From an uncultured Sphingomonas sp. (lineage in GTDB: Bacteria; Pseudomonadota; Alphaproteobacteria; Sphingomonadales; Sphingomonadaceae): a stretch of 64,000 nt of DNA. The stretch spans positions 1 through 64,000 of the forward strand of contig NZ_CAJYTI010000019.1 of NCBI RefSeq assembly GCF_913777625.1. The letters are read 5' to 3'. Position numbers and translations under genes: made by a program. Below are positions 52,072-60,988 of the stretch, piece after piece; position 1 is the stretch's first letter, and each line of letters opens with the position of its first letter. Under the pieces are notes generated by a model that worked only from the letters and a program-made list of their open reading frames with translations, did not search any database and had not been told where the DNA came from.

Positions 52072-55000
52072 ATGGCCACTTCGTTCCACCGGAGCCGCAG
52101 CACGCTGCTGTGCGCCGCTTCGCTGCTTTGCCTCGCCACCGGCGGGGTCGCCTTCGCGCAGGACAGCGCGCCCGCCGCCGACAGCGCTGCCGGACAGGAT
52201 GGTGCGGTCGACATCGTCGTCACCGGCATCCGCGCCTCGCAGGCCCGCGCGATCGAAGTGAAGCGCGATGCCGCCTCGGTGGTCGACGCGATCTCGGCCG
52301 AAGACATCGGCAAGCTGCCGGACGTGACCATCTCGGACTCGCTCCAGCGCATCACCGGCGTGCAGATCCGCCGCGATGCGGGCGAGGGTGCCGCGATCAA
52401 CATCCGCGGCCTGCCGCAGGTGACCACGCTGCTCAACGGCGAGGCCTATCTCGGCGCCAACTCGATCACCACGATCCAGCCGAACTTCAACGACATCCCG
52501 TCGCAGCTCTTCTCGGGCGCGGACGTGATCAAGTCGACCACGGCGGACCTGCTCAACGCCGGCATCACCGGCACGGTCAACCTGCGCACCCGCCGCCCGT
52601 TCGACCTGAAGCGCGGCCTGACCCTCGCCGCGACCGCCGAGGGTTCGTACGGCGACAAGACCAAGAGCTGGGACCCCAACGTCAACGGCCTGATCGGCTG
52701 GCAGAACGAGCGCGTCGGCTTCATCGTCTCGGCCGCCTATTCGGATCTCAACCTCTCCAACTCGCACAACGGCATCCAGGAAGGCTATGGCGCCGCGCTC
52801 CATAACGAGGGGCTTGCCGACGCCACCAGCTGCGGCGGTTTCTCGCCCCAGGCGCCGGGCTGCACCAGCGTCACCCGTCCGCGCGGTACGCCGGTGGCCG
52901 GCGGCATCGACGTCAATGGCGACGGCGATGCCAAGGATGCGTTCATCGTGCCGCAGGGCTTCACTGCGTGGAACCGCATCACCCAGCGCCAGCGCCTCGG
53001 CGTGAACGGCTCGTTCCAGGCCAAGCTCAACGACGCGCTGACCTTCACCGCCGACGGCTTCTACACCAAGCAGACCCAGTATAATCGCACCGCCGGCATC
53101 CAGATGCAGGACGTGAACTGGCAGGCGGCCGAATTCGTACCGACCAAGACGCGCGACACCGGCGCCACCTCGGGCGGCTTCAACGTCAACACGGTCCAGG
53201 CCTATCAGTACGATCTCGGCAATTTCGACTCCTATTCGGAGACCTATCGCTGGAAGTCCGAATCGCAGAACTACAATGCCGAACTGCACTTCGATAACGG
53301 CGGCAAGTTCCGCGCGACGGTGCGCGGCATCTACGGCAAGGCCAAGCAGGACCAGGACCAGAGCTACCTCCAGTTCAGCCTGAGCAACGGCACCCAGTGG
53401 CAGCCGGGCGGCATCGGCCATTATCCTGCATCGCTGGGCGGCGACCGCGCGTTCAACCCCGCTGGCTACACCGTCAACACGCTCGCCGGCCTGAACTCGC
53501 TCCGGGCGACGGTCGACTATTCGGGCGACCAGCCGACGTTCAGCCTGCCGACCCAGTTCACCTCGCTGCTCGGCAACGCCGCCAACTATGCGCTCAAGAC
53601 CATGTCCTCGGAGGACAATTACCGTCGTACTGCCGATTTGAAGGTCGCGCGCTTCGACGCCGAATATGATGTGAGCGACCGGTTCAACATCACCGCCGGC
53701 GCCCGCTACAGCGACCGCTCGGTCGACAACTATCAGTTCGAACGCGTTGCCCCGGTCTACGCCGGCCAAGGTGCCAGCAACGCGGCGGGCTGCCTCGTCA
53801 AGTGGAAGGCGTTCGACGTCTCCGTCAACGACAAGACCTGCTCGGCGGGCAATGCCGCCGGCTTCTATACCGCCGGTCTCACCCGCAAGGCGACCGACGC
53901 GGCGTTCAACGGCCAGGTGAAGCAGTACAACCTGCCCGGCAGCGGCCTGCCCGCCATCTACGTGCTCGATCCGCACGCGATGGACAATGCGCTGGCCTTC
54001 CAGAACCAGTTCTATCCGGGCGAGCAGGAGCATATGAACCCGGGTGCGTCCTATGACGTCGGGATCAAGCAGTGGTCCGGCTATTTCCAGCTCAACTTCA
54101 AGGAGCTGGAGCTCGGCGGCATCACCGTGCGCGGCAATGGCGGCGTGCGGGTGATCAACACCAAGCTGGACATCCGCCAGAACGTGGTCGGCGGCCCGCT
54201 GCCCTATGGGCTGTCGAACCAGGATGGCGGCGATCTGCGCACCCAGCGCAACTTCACCGACATCCTGCCGGCCTTCAACCTGGCGTTCGACTTCACGCCC
54301 AAGCTGCGCCTGCGCCTCGCCTATGCGCGGACGATGACGCTGCTCAACCTCGACCAATGGGGTGGCGGCCTGACGCCGAACTACGCGATCCAGACCGATC
54401 CGACGACCGGCCAGCCGATCTTCCGCGTCACCGGCGGCAGCCAGGCGGGCAATCCGCAGCTGGATCCGTGGCGCGCGGACAACCTCGATGCCTCGCTCGA
54501 ATTCTATATCGGCAAGGCCTCGATGGTCAGCCTCGCCGCCTTCTACATCGACGTGCAGAGCTTCATCCAGAACGGCATCATCTACCGCAGCGATCTGCCG
54601 GACAATGACGGCGTGGTGCGCAACCGCACCGTGCCGATCAACACGCTGGTCCAGGGCGCCGGCGGTACGCTGAAGGGCGTCGAGGCGTCGTGGAAACAAT
54701 CGTTCGGCGATATCGGCTTCCTGCCGGGCTTCGTCCGCGACTTCGGCTACGACCTGAACTTCACCTATTCGCCGTCGACCACCGGCGACAAGGATCTGGC
54801 GGGCAAGGACATCCCGTTCCAGGATAATTCGAAGTACCAGGCCAACGCTGCGCTCTATTACCAGGCGCACGGGCTGCAGGCGCGCGTCGCGTGGAACTAT
54901 CGCTCGAAGCGTGCGGTGCAGTCGAACTTCGTCAATGGCCTTACGGGCTCGGAACTGTACCAGGCGCCGACCAACTATGTCGACGCATCGATCAGCTACG

Positions 55001-55146
55001 ACATCACGCCGAACGTGACGATCTATGGCCAGGGGCAAAACCTGACCGGCGAATATGAGAAATACTACATCGTCTATCCGGACGAGCGTGCCTATAACAA
55101 CATCTACGAGCGCCGCTTCATGTTCGGGGCCCGCGTCAAGTTCTAA
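52072..55146 (+). CDS. Large TonB-dependent receptor (TIGR01782-like)
   Basis: This 1024-residue receptor has a signal peptide (to AFAQ) and the opening IVVTGIRASQARAIEVKRDA, then SAEDIGKLPDVTISDSLQRI and ITGVQIRR that typify the long receptors associated with complex carbohydrates in Caulobacter, Xanthomonas and sphingomonads. The barrel ends with FMFGARVKF. The ATG at 52072 is preferred on signal-peptide grounds over a longer frame. A strong terminator follows. The next gene, a halogenase-like flavoprotein, is found next to this receptor type in many such genomes, suggesting a linked function in sugar or aromatic uptake. Confidence 0.93.
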   Translation: MATSFHRSRSTLLCAASLLCLATGGVAFAQDSAPAADSAAGQDGAVDIVVTGIRASQARAIEVKRDAASVVDAISAEDIGKLPDVTISDSLQRITGVQIRRDAGEGAAINIRGLPQVTTLLNGEAYLGANSITTIQPNFNDIPSQLFSGADVIKSTTADLLNAGITGTVNLRTRRPFDLKRGLTLAATAEGSYGDKTKSWDPNVNGLIGWQNERVGFIVSAAYSDLNLSNSHNGIQEGYGAALHNEGLADATSCGGFSPQAPGCTSVTRPRGTPVAGGIDVNGDGDAKDAFIVPQGFTAWNRITQRQRLGVNGSFQAKLNDALTFTADGFYTKQTQYNRTAGIQMQDVNWQAAEFVPTKTRDTGATSGGFNVNTVQAYQYDLGNFDSYSETYRWKSESQNYNAELHFDNGGKFRATVRGIYGKAKQDQDQSYLQFSLSNGTQWQPGGIGHYPASLGGDRAFNPAGYTVNTLAGLNSLRATVDYSGDQPTFSLPTQFTSLLGNAANYALKTMSSEDNYRRTADLKVARFDAEYDVSDRFNITAGARYSDRSVDNYQFERVAPVYAGQGASNAAGCLVKWKAFDVSVNDKTCSAGNAAGFYTAGLTRKATDAAFNGQVKQYNLPGSGLPAIYVLDPHAMDNALAFQNQFYPGEQEHMNPGASYDVGIKQWSGYFQLNFKELELGGITVRGNGGVRVINTKLDIRQNVVGGPLPYGLSNQDGGDLRTQRNFTDILPAFNLAFDFTPKLRLRLAYARTMTLLNLDQWGGGLTPNYAIQTDPTTGQPIFRVTGGSQAGNPQLDPWRADNLDASLEFYIGKASMVSLAAFYIDVQSFIQNGIIYRSDLPDNDGVVRNRTVPINTLVQGAGGTLKGVEASWKQSFGDIGFLPGFVRDFGYDLNFTYSPSTTGDKDLAGKDIPFQDNSKYQANAALYYQAHGLQARVAWNYRSKRAVQSNFVNGLTGSELYQAPTNYVDASISYDITPNVTIYGQGQNLTGEYEKYYIVYPDERAYNNIYERRFMFGARVKF

Positions 55147-55161
55147 CCGTTCACCCCCTCC

Positions 55162-55199
55162 TGCGCCCGGGTTCCCGATGAGCCTGGGCGCACCTTTTT
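55162..55199 (+). terminator. Rho-independent terminator after the large receptor gene
   Basis: A GC-rich stem (TGCGCCCGGG with CCTGGGCGCA, one G-T pair) closes a loop of about 11 nt and is followed by CCTTTTT. It lies 16 bp after the receptor stop. It is the clearest intrinsic terminator in the window. It would separate the receptor transcript from the downstream flavoprotein gene. Confidence 0.85.
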
Positions 55200-55244
55200 G
55201 CGGGGTACTTCTTCCCTCCACCGGTTGGGCGTAGGACCAGCACC

Positions 55245-56759
55245 ATGCGTGCAGCAGGACAACCGATCCGTTCCATCCTGATCGTCGGCGGCGGTACCGC
55301 CGGGTGGATGGCCGCCGCCTTACTCGAGCGGCTGCTCGATCGCCAGCCCGTCACCATCACGCTGCTCGAAAGCCCCGATATCCGCACCGTCGGCGTCGGC
55401 GAGGCGACGGTGCCGGCGATCCGCGACTATTTCCGGGCGATCGGCGTTACCGAAGCGGACGTGCTGCGGGAGGCCAAGGGCACCGCCAAGCTGGGCATCG
55501 AATTCTGCGACTGGGCGCGGCCCGGGCACCGTTTCTTCCACCCCTTCGGCCTGTACGGCATCGCCTCGCGCGGGGTGGGCTTCCATCATTACTGGCTGAA
55601 GCGGCGCATGGCCGGCGACACCACGCCGCTCGCCGATTTCTGCCTCGCCACCCAGATGGCGATGCGCGACCTGATGATGCCGCTGGCGGAGAATCCGCCC
55701 AACGATCTCGGCGTGTTCGACTGGGCGGTGCAGTTCGATGCGGGGCTGTTCGCGCGCTTCCTGGCGCGCGTCGCCACGGCGCGCGGCGTGCGCCATGTCG
55801 AGGGCACCGTCGCCAGCGTCCAGCAGGAGGGCGAGAGCGGCTTCCTCACCGGCGTGACGCTGGCCGACGGCAGCCGCATCGAGGCCGACCTGTTCCTCGA
55901 CTGCACCGGCTTTCGCAGCCTGCTCCTCGGCCAGACGCTGGGCGTGCCCACTGTCGACTGGACCCATTTGCTGCCCTGCGACCGCGCGGTGGCGATGCCG
56001 TGCACGCATGGCGACGCCTTCACCCCCTATACCCGCAGCACCGCGCTCGCCGCCGGATGGCAGTGGCGGATCCCGCTGCAGCACCGCGTCGGCAACGGCT
56101 ATGTCTATGCCAGCGCCCATATTTCCGACGACGAGGCGCAGGCGGTGCTGCGCGGGCGGCTGGAGGGCGAGGCGCTGGCCGAGCCCAATTTCCTGCGCTT
56201 CACCACCGGCCACCGCGCGCGGCTGTGGGAGAAGAACGTCGTCGCGATCGGCCTGTCGGCGGGGTTCCTCGAACCGCTCGAATCGACCAGCCTCACGCTG
56301 ATCCAGTCCGGCGTCGAACGGCTGGGTACCCTGATGCCGGATCGCGGTTTCGCGCCCGAGCTGGCGGAGGAATTCAACCGGATCACGGCGCTCGAATATG
56401 CGCGGATCCGCGATTTCCTGCTGCTTCATTACTGGGCCAATGACCGGGTGGGCGAGCCGATGTGGGATGCGGCCCGCGCGCTGACCTTGCCGGAGGAACT
56501 GGCCCACAAGGTCTCGCTGTTCCGCAGCCGCGGCGTGTTCGCGCGCTACGAGTGGGAGTCGTTCCGCGATCCCAGCTGGCTGTCGATGTATGCCGGCTTC
56601 GACCTGCTGCCGGCGCGCCACGATCCGCTCGCCGACCATTTCACCGACGCCGAGCTCGAAGGCGCCTTCGCCCGGATGCGTGAGGCGATCGGCCGCGCGA
56701 TGGCGCTTGCCAGGCCGCACCAGGAGTATCTTCAGGCGATCGGCGGATGGGCAGGCTGA
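55245..56759 (+). CDS. Tryptophan-halogenase-family flavoprotein
   Basis: This 504-residue protein has the FAD-binding GGGTAGWMAA near the N-terminus, the WxWxIP halogenase motif (GWQWRIPLQ) near residue 270, and VGVGEATVP; the lysine of the halogenase active site is probably in the AKLGIEF segment. Flavin halogenases chlorinate or brominate aromatic rings. The sphingomonad and Caulobacter copies beside TonB receptors have unproven substrates, and many do not halogenate free tryptophan. No flavin reductase lies nearby. A terminator precedes it, so it should have its own promoter in the 46 bp between. Confidence 0.88.
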   Translation: MRAAGQPIRSILIVGGGTAGWMAAALLERLLDRQPVTITLLESPDIRTVGVGEATVPAIRDYFRAIGVTEADVLREAKGTAKLGIEFCDWARPGHRFFHPFGLYGIASRGVGFHHYWLKRRMAGDTTPLADFCLATQMAMRDLMMPLAENPPNDLGVFDWAVQFDAGLFARFLARVATARGVRHVEGTVASVQQEGESGFLTGVTLADGSRIEADLFLDCTGFRSLLLGQTLGVPTVDWTHLLPCDRAVAMPCTHGDAFTPYTRSTALAAGWQWRIPLQHRVGNGYVYASAHISDDEAQAVLRGRLEGEALAEPNFLRFTTGHRARLWEKNVVAIGLSAGFLEPLESTSLTLIQSGVERLGTLMPDRGFAPELAEEFNRITALEYARIRDFLLLHYWANDRVGEPMWDAARALTLPEELAHKVSLFRSRGVFARYEWESFRDPSWLSMYAGFDLLPARHDPLADHFTDAELEGAFARMREAIGRAMALARPHQEYLQAIGGWAG

Positions 56760-56798
56760 GGTTCGACAAAGCCGCGAGCCGGCGCTAACCGGTTCCGT

Positions 56799-57203
56799 GT
56801 GACTGCCCTGCGCCGCCTTCTGTTCGAGCATCGCCTGCTGTGCGGCTGGGTGATCGCGGCTGCGCTGCTGATGAAGGCGCTGGTGCCGGCGGGGTTCATG
56901 CCGGTCGCCTCCGGCAACACGCTCGTGCTCGGCTTCTGCTCGGGCTACGGCCCCCAGACGATGGTCGTGACGATCCCCGGCAAGGCGGATCGCTCCGGCT
57001 CCGAAGAGCAGGCCCAGAAGCATGCGATGCCCTGCGTCTTCTCCGGCCTGTCGATGCCCGGCCTGTCCGGCGTCGATCCCGTGCTGCTGGTGCTGGCGGT
57101 CGCCTTTGTGGCGGCGCTGGCGATCCGAACCGCGACGGCGATCCCGGTGGTGGCGCGCGTCTATCTGCGACCGCCGTTGCGAGGCCCTCCGCTTCCCGCC
57201 TGA
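56799..57203 (+). CDS. DUF2946-like small membrane protein
   Basis: This 134-residue protein starts at a GTG and has two hydrophobic segments, near residues 14-34 and 93-115. The pattern ALVPAGFMP, FCSGYGPQTMVV, then a cysteine in MPCVFSGLSM resembles the DUF2946 family, whose cysteines may bind copper. It precedes a TonB receptor by 66 bp and the PepSY gene after it, an order seen in metal-uptake loci. The role is not established. The GTG lacks a strong ribosome site. Confidence 0.65.
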   Translation: MTALRRLLFEHRLLCGWVIAAALLMKALVPAGFMPVASGNTLVLGFCSGYGPQTMVVTIPGKADRSGSEEQAQKHAMPCVFSGLSMPGLSGVDPVLLVLAVAFVAALAIRTATAIPVVARVYLRPPLRGPPLPA

Positions 57204-57269
57204 CTCCGTCGTTCAATGTTCGTGCGCGCGGGCGTCCGTTGCCGCGCGCACCCGGATCAGGAAGCATGC

Positions 57270-59612
57270 ATGTCCAAATACCTGTTTTCGGCGGCCGTTT
57301 CGGCCGTCCTCGTCGCATCTGCAGCGCACGCCCAGACCGCCACCGACGATCGCCGCGCCGCGCTGCTGCGCCAGCGCGCCGCGATCGACGCCGAATTGGC
57401 GAAGCTCGATGCCCCCCCCACCGCGCGGCAGACCGCGCCCGCTGCGCCTGCGGTGACCGACGAGATCTTCGTCACCAGCAAGGCGCTGTCGCTGACCACC
57501 CGGGTCAGCGGCCAGACGGTGACCACCGTCGACGCCGCTGCGTTCCGCAACACGCCCGCGACGACTATCGCCGATATCGTCCGCCTGTCGCCCGGCATCG
57601 CCGTCACCCAGGGCAACGGCCCGCGCGACGTGAGCGTCTCGGTACGCGGCTCCAACGCCCGCAATTCCTTCGGCGCGCGCAACCTGCAGGTGTTCGAGGA
57701 CGATTTCCCCGTCACCCAGCCCGACGGACTCGCCCGCTTCGACCTGACCGACCCGCATGCGTACGGTGCGGTGGACGTGGTGCGCGGGCCTTCCTCGGCG
57801 CGCTATGGCAACTATGCGCTGGGCGGCGCGGTCAATTTCCGCACCCGTGCAGGGCGCGACATCAACGGCATCGAGGCCGGGTTCGACGTCGGCGGGGACG
57901 GCTTCGCCAATCTCTATGCGACGATCGGCGACGGCAACGCCGCGCACGACATCGCGGCGTTCGGCAGCTATGTTCGCGGCGACGGCGCGACGGGCCATAC
58001 CGGCTACGAGACGGGCACGCTCAACGCGCTCGCCCGGTTCGAGCTGGGCGACCAGGACCGGGTGGCGGTGAAACTGATCTACAACGAGGGCGATTTCCGC
58101 CTCTCGACCCGGCTGTCGTACAACCAGTATCTCGCCAACCCCTATCAGCAGGGCTGCAAGGCTGCGGCCACCGCGGCGCCGGGCTGCGGCACCATCTCGG
58201 TGCTGGTCAACGGCGTCAACGGTGCCCGTATCGCGCAGACCGCCGACGAGGGCGACCTTGCCCGCAACGATCGCAGGACGATCGTCGGCACCCGCTACGA
58301 GCATGATCTGGGCCCGAATACGACGTGGCGGACTCAGGCGACCTTCGACAGCCGGGTGGTCAACCAGCCGACCAGCGCGACGCCGTTCAAGGGCACGCTG
58401 GACAGCTACAATCTCACGTCGGACATAACCAACCACGGCACCATCGCGGGCATGGCGGCGACCAGCTTTGTGGGCGTGTTCTACAATTACCTCGACAACC
58501 AGAGCTACAGCTTCAACAAGACGCCCGCCGGCCGCAACGGCTTCGGCGCGCTGACCCAGACCGTGTTCGGCGACGTCCGCAACCTGGGGGTGCGCGCCCG
58601 AGAGGAACTGCAGCTGACGCGCACGCTGCAGCTGATCGCCGGCATCGGCGCCGAGCGCTCGATCCTCGACGTCCGCCAGACCGCGTACAGCTATCCGGTC
58701 GCCGCGAGCCCGGTCCTCCTCTACATTCCCTCGAACCGGCATTTCACCAATGTCGCGCCCGAAGCGGCGTTGTTCTGGCAGGCGGCCGAGGCGGTGCGGC
58801 TGCACGCGCGCGTCGGCACCGGCTATGGCATTCCGCAGGCCGGCAACCTGTTCGTCACCAGCGCAGGGGTGGCGGGCAACAACACCAGCCTCAAGGCGCA
58901 GCGCAACACCGGTATCGACCTGGGCGCCGAGGTCGCGCTGGGCAGCAACTTCAGGGCCGAGCTGACCGGCTATTACGAGTGGTTCAGCAACGAACTGGTC
59001 AGCCAGTCGGCGGGGGTGAACCTGCTCGCCTATACCTCGAACGTGCCGCGCTCGGTGCATCGCGGGGTCGAACTTGGCTTCAGCTGGCGGCCGCTGCCGG
59101 CGGTGCTGCCGGGCGCGAAGCTCGATGCGAGCTACAGCTACAACGACCAATATTATACCGATTTCCGCGAACGACTGACCGCGGGCAGCGTTTCCACGGT
59201 GCTCAACCGCAACGGCAAGGCGATCCCCGGCGTGGTGCCGAACTTCCTCAACGTGCGTGGCGGCTATGACCAGCCTGCCGGGCCGTTGCGCGGGCTGGGC
59301 GGGTTCGCCGAACTCACCTGGCGGGACCGGTTCTTCGCCGACAACAGCAACCTGCTGGCGATGCCCGGCGCGACGCTGGTCAACGTCAACCTCCATTATG
59401 ATCCGCCGCGCGGTGCCGGGCGGCTTAGCTTCTACGCCTCGGTGCAGAATCTGTTCGACGTGACGTACGTCGGCTCGGCCTCGATCATCGCCAACAGCCT
59501 GAATGCGGCCACCGGCGCGGAGAACCCGGCATCGGTGCTCGCCAATACCACCGGGTCGGTCTACGCGGGCCAGCCCCGCACGGTCTATGCCGGCGTCAAG
59601 GCGCGGTTCTGA
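57270..59612 (+). CDS. TonB-dependent outer-membrane receptor (metal or siderophore type)
   Basis: This 780-residue receptor has a signal peptide (to AHAQ), a short charged helical segment (RRAALLRQRAAIDAELAKLD) before the TonB box DEIFVTSKAL, and a plug with VSVRGSNARN and VDVVRGPSSARYGN. The barrel ends with TVYAGVKARF. The closest type is the FecA/copper receptor group, based on the flanking genes. The ATG at 57270 has GGAAG before it. Its stop shares one base with the start of the PepSY gene, giving tight coupling. The helical linker may be a coiled coil that contacts TonB or a partner. Confidence 0.92.
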   Translation: MSKYLFSAAVSAVLVASAAHAQTATDDRRAALLRQRAAIDAELAKLDAPPTARQTAPAAPAVTDEIFVTSKALSLTTRVSGQTVTTVDAAAFRNTPATTIADIVRLSPGIAVTQGNGPRDVSVSVRGSNARNSFGARNLQVFEDDFPVTQPDGLARFDLTDPHAYGAVDVVRGPSSARYGNYALGGAVNFRTRAGRDINGIEAGFDVGGDGFANLYATIGDGNAAHDIAAFGSYVRGDGATGHTGYETGTLNALARFELGDQDRVAVKLIYNEGDFRLSTRLSYNQYLANPYQQGCKAAATAAPGCGTISVLVNGVNGARIAQTADEGDLARNDRRTIVGTRYEHDLGPNTTWRTQATFDSRVVNQPTSATPFKGTLDSYNLTSDITNHGTIAGMAATSFVGVFYNYLDNQSYSFNKTPAGRNGFGALTQTVFGDVRNLGVRAREELQLTRTLQLIAGIGAERSILDVRQTAYSYPVAASPVLLYIPSNRHFTNVAPEAALFWQAAEAVRLHARVGTGYGIPQAGNLFVTSAGVAGNNTSLKAQRNTGIDLGAEVALGSNFRAELTGYYEWFSNELVSQSAGVNLLAYTSNVPRSVHRGVELGFSWRPLPAVLPGAKLDASYSYNDQYYTDFRERLTAGSVSTVLNRNGKAIPGVVPNFLNVRGGYDQPAGPLRGLGGFAELTWRDRFFADNSNLLAMPGATLVNVNLHYDPPRGAGRLSFYASVQNLFDVTYVGSASIIANSLNAATGAENPASVLANTTGSVYAGQPRTVYAGVKARF

Positions 59613-60985
59613 TGGGGGAGAAGATCATGGAGCACACGCGCCGCCGCTGGCCGAGCTATGCCGCCGTCTGGCGCTGGCATTTCTATGCCGGGCTGTTCTG
59701 CGTGCCGTTCGTGCTGTGGCTGGCGGTCACCGGCTCGATCTACCTGTTCCGCCCGCAGGTGGAGGCGCTGATCGACGCGCCCTACGCGCATCTTGCGATC
59801 CCCGGACCGCGCGCCTCTGCGGCGGACCAGGCGGCGGCGGCGGTGCGGGCGGTGCCGGGATCGGTGCTCCACCGCTACCAGCTGCCGGAAACCGATACCG
59901 AGGCGGTGCAGGTCATCGTCGGCAAGGGGCAGGCGGAGACCCGCGTCTATGTCCACCCGCAAACGCTGGCGATCCTCAAGACGGTGGACGAGGATTCGCG
60001 GCTGATGCGGGTGATCTTCCGGCTGCACGGCGAGCTGCTCGCGGGCACCCCCGGCTCCTATCTGGTCGAGCTGGCCGCTTCCTGGACGATCGTGATGCTG
60101 CTTTCCGGCCTGTTCCTCTGGTGGCCGCGCGGCGGTGGATTGGCGGGCGTGCTCTACCCCCGGCTGACCGGCGGGGGGCGCCGCTTCTGGCGCGACCTGC
60201 ACGGGGTCACCGGCTTCTGGGTCTCGGCCTTCGCGCTGTTCCTGCTCGTCTCGGGACTGCCCTGGGCGAAGAGCTGGGGCGGGTATCTCAAGACGGTGCG
60301 GCAGGTGGTGGAGGGCCATCCGGTCAAGCAGGACTGGACCACCGGCTCGGCGGAGGAACTCCGCCGCCGCGCCGCGATGGACGCGGGCACCCGCGCGATG
60401 ATGGGCGAACATGCCGAGCATCGCGGGATGGCGATGGCGCATCCGGCCGTCTCGCTGGTGCCGCTCGACCGGCTGATCGCGACGCTCGGGCCGCTGCGGC
60501 TGGCGACACCGGTGCTGGTGTCGCCGCCCACCGGCCCCGGCCAGCCCTGGACCGCCAAGTCCGATGCCGCCAATCGTCCGCTGCGCACCGACCTGACGCT
60601 GGACGGTGAAACCGGCAAAATTCTCACCCGCAAGGATTTCGCCCAGCGGCGGCTGGTCGATCGGCTCGTCGGCTGGGGCGTGGCGATCCATGAGGGGCAG
60701 GCGTTCGGCTGGCTCAACCAGCTGCTCAACCTGCTGACCGCGCTCGGCCTGATCCTGCTTGCGGTCAGCAGCGTGGTGCTGTGGTGGCGGCGGCGGCCCG
60801 AGGGCGTGCTCGGCGCCCCGCGCGCAGGCGCACCGGCGCCGGCGGCGATCGCCTTCTTCGCGCTGGTCGTGCTGCTCGGGCTGTTCCTGCCGCTGATGGG
60901 GGTGAGCCTGGTGGCGGTGCTGCTCGTCGAGCGACTGGTGCTGGCGCATTTGCCCGGCACGCGGCGCTGGCTGGGGCTCGCCTGA
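59612..60985 (+). CDS. PepSY-associated transmembrane protein (second copy)
   Basis: This 457-residue inner-membrane protein has four main helices near residues 20-45, 150-170, 195-220 and 375-395, with more hydrophobic sequence at the C-terminus, and PepSY-type regions between. HGVTGFWVSAFALFLLVSGL is the conserved third helix with a histidine that may bind haem or metal. It begins on the last base of the receptor stop. Together with the preceding receptor and DUF2946-like protein it forms a presumed metal-uptake operon. It resembles the protein at 8705-10171 in order of helices but has a different sequence at the ends. Confidence 0.88.
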   Translation: MGEKIMEHTRRRWPSYAAVWRWHFYAGLFCVPFVLWLAVTGSIYLFRPQVEALIDAPYAHLAIPGPRASAADQAAAAVRAVPGSVLHRYQLPETDTEAVQVIVGKGQAETRVYVHPQTLAILKTVDEDSRLMRVIFRLHGELLAGTPGSYLVELAASWTIVMLLSGLFLWWPRGGGLAGVLYPRLTGGGRRFWRDLHGVTGFWVSAFALFLLVSGLPWAKSWGGYLKTVRQVVEGHPVKQDWTTGSAEELRRRAAMDAGTRAMMGEHAEHRGMAMAHPAVSLVPLDRLIATLGPLRLATPVLVSPPTGPGQPWTAKSDAANRPLRTDLTLDGETGKILTRKDFAQRRLVDRLVGWGVAIHEGQAFGWLNQLLNLLTALGLILLAVSSVVLWWRRRPEGVLGAPRAGAPAPAAIAFFALVVLLGLFLPLMGVSLVAVLLVERLVLAHLPGTRRWLGLA

Positions 60986-60988
60986 GCC

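Noticed and set aside
52066..55221. Long open frame antisense to the large TonB receptor
   Set aside because: Same reason: full receptor features on the plus strand and compositional mimicry on the other.
55245..56759. Antibiotic biosynthesis cluster around the halogenase-like gene
   Set aside because: No NRPS, PKS or flavin reductase is present. Its neighbours are receptors, as in other sphingomonads.
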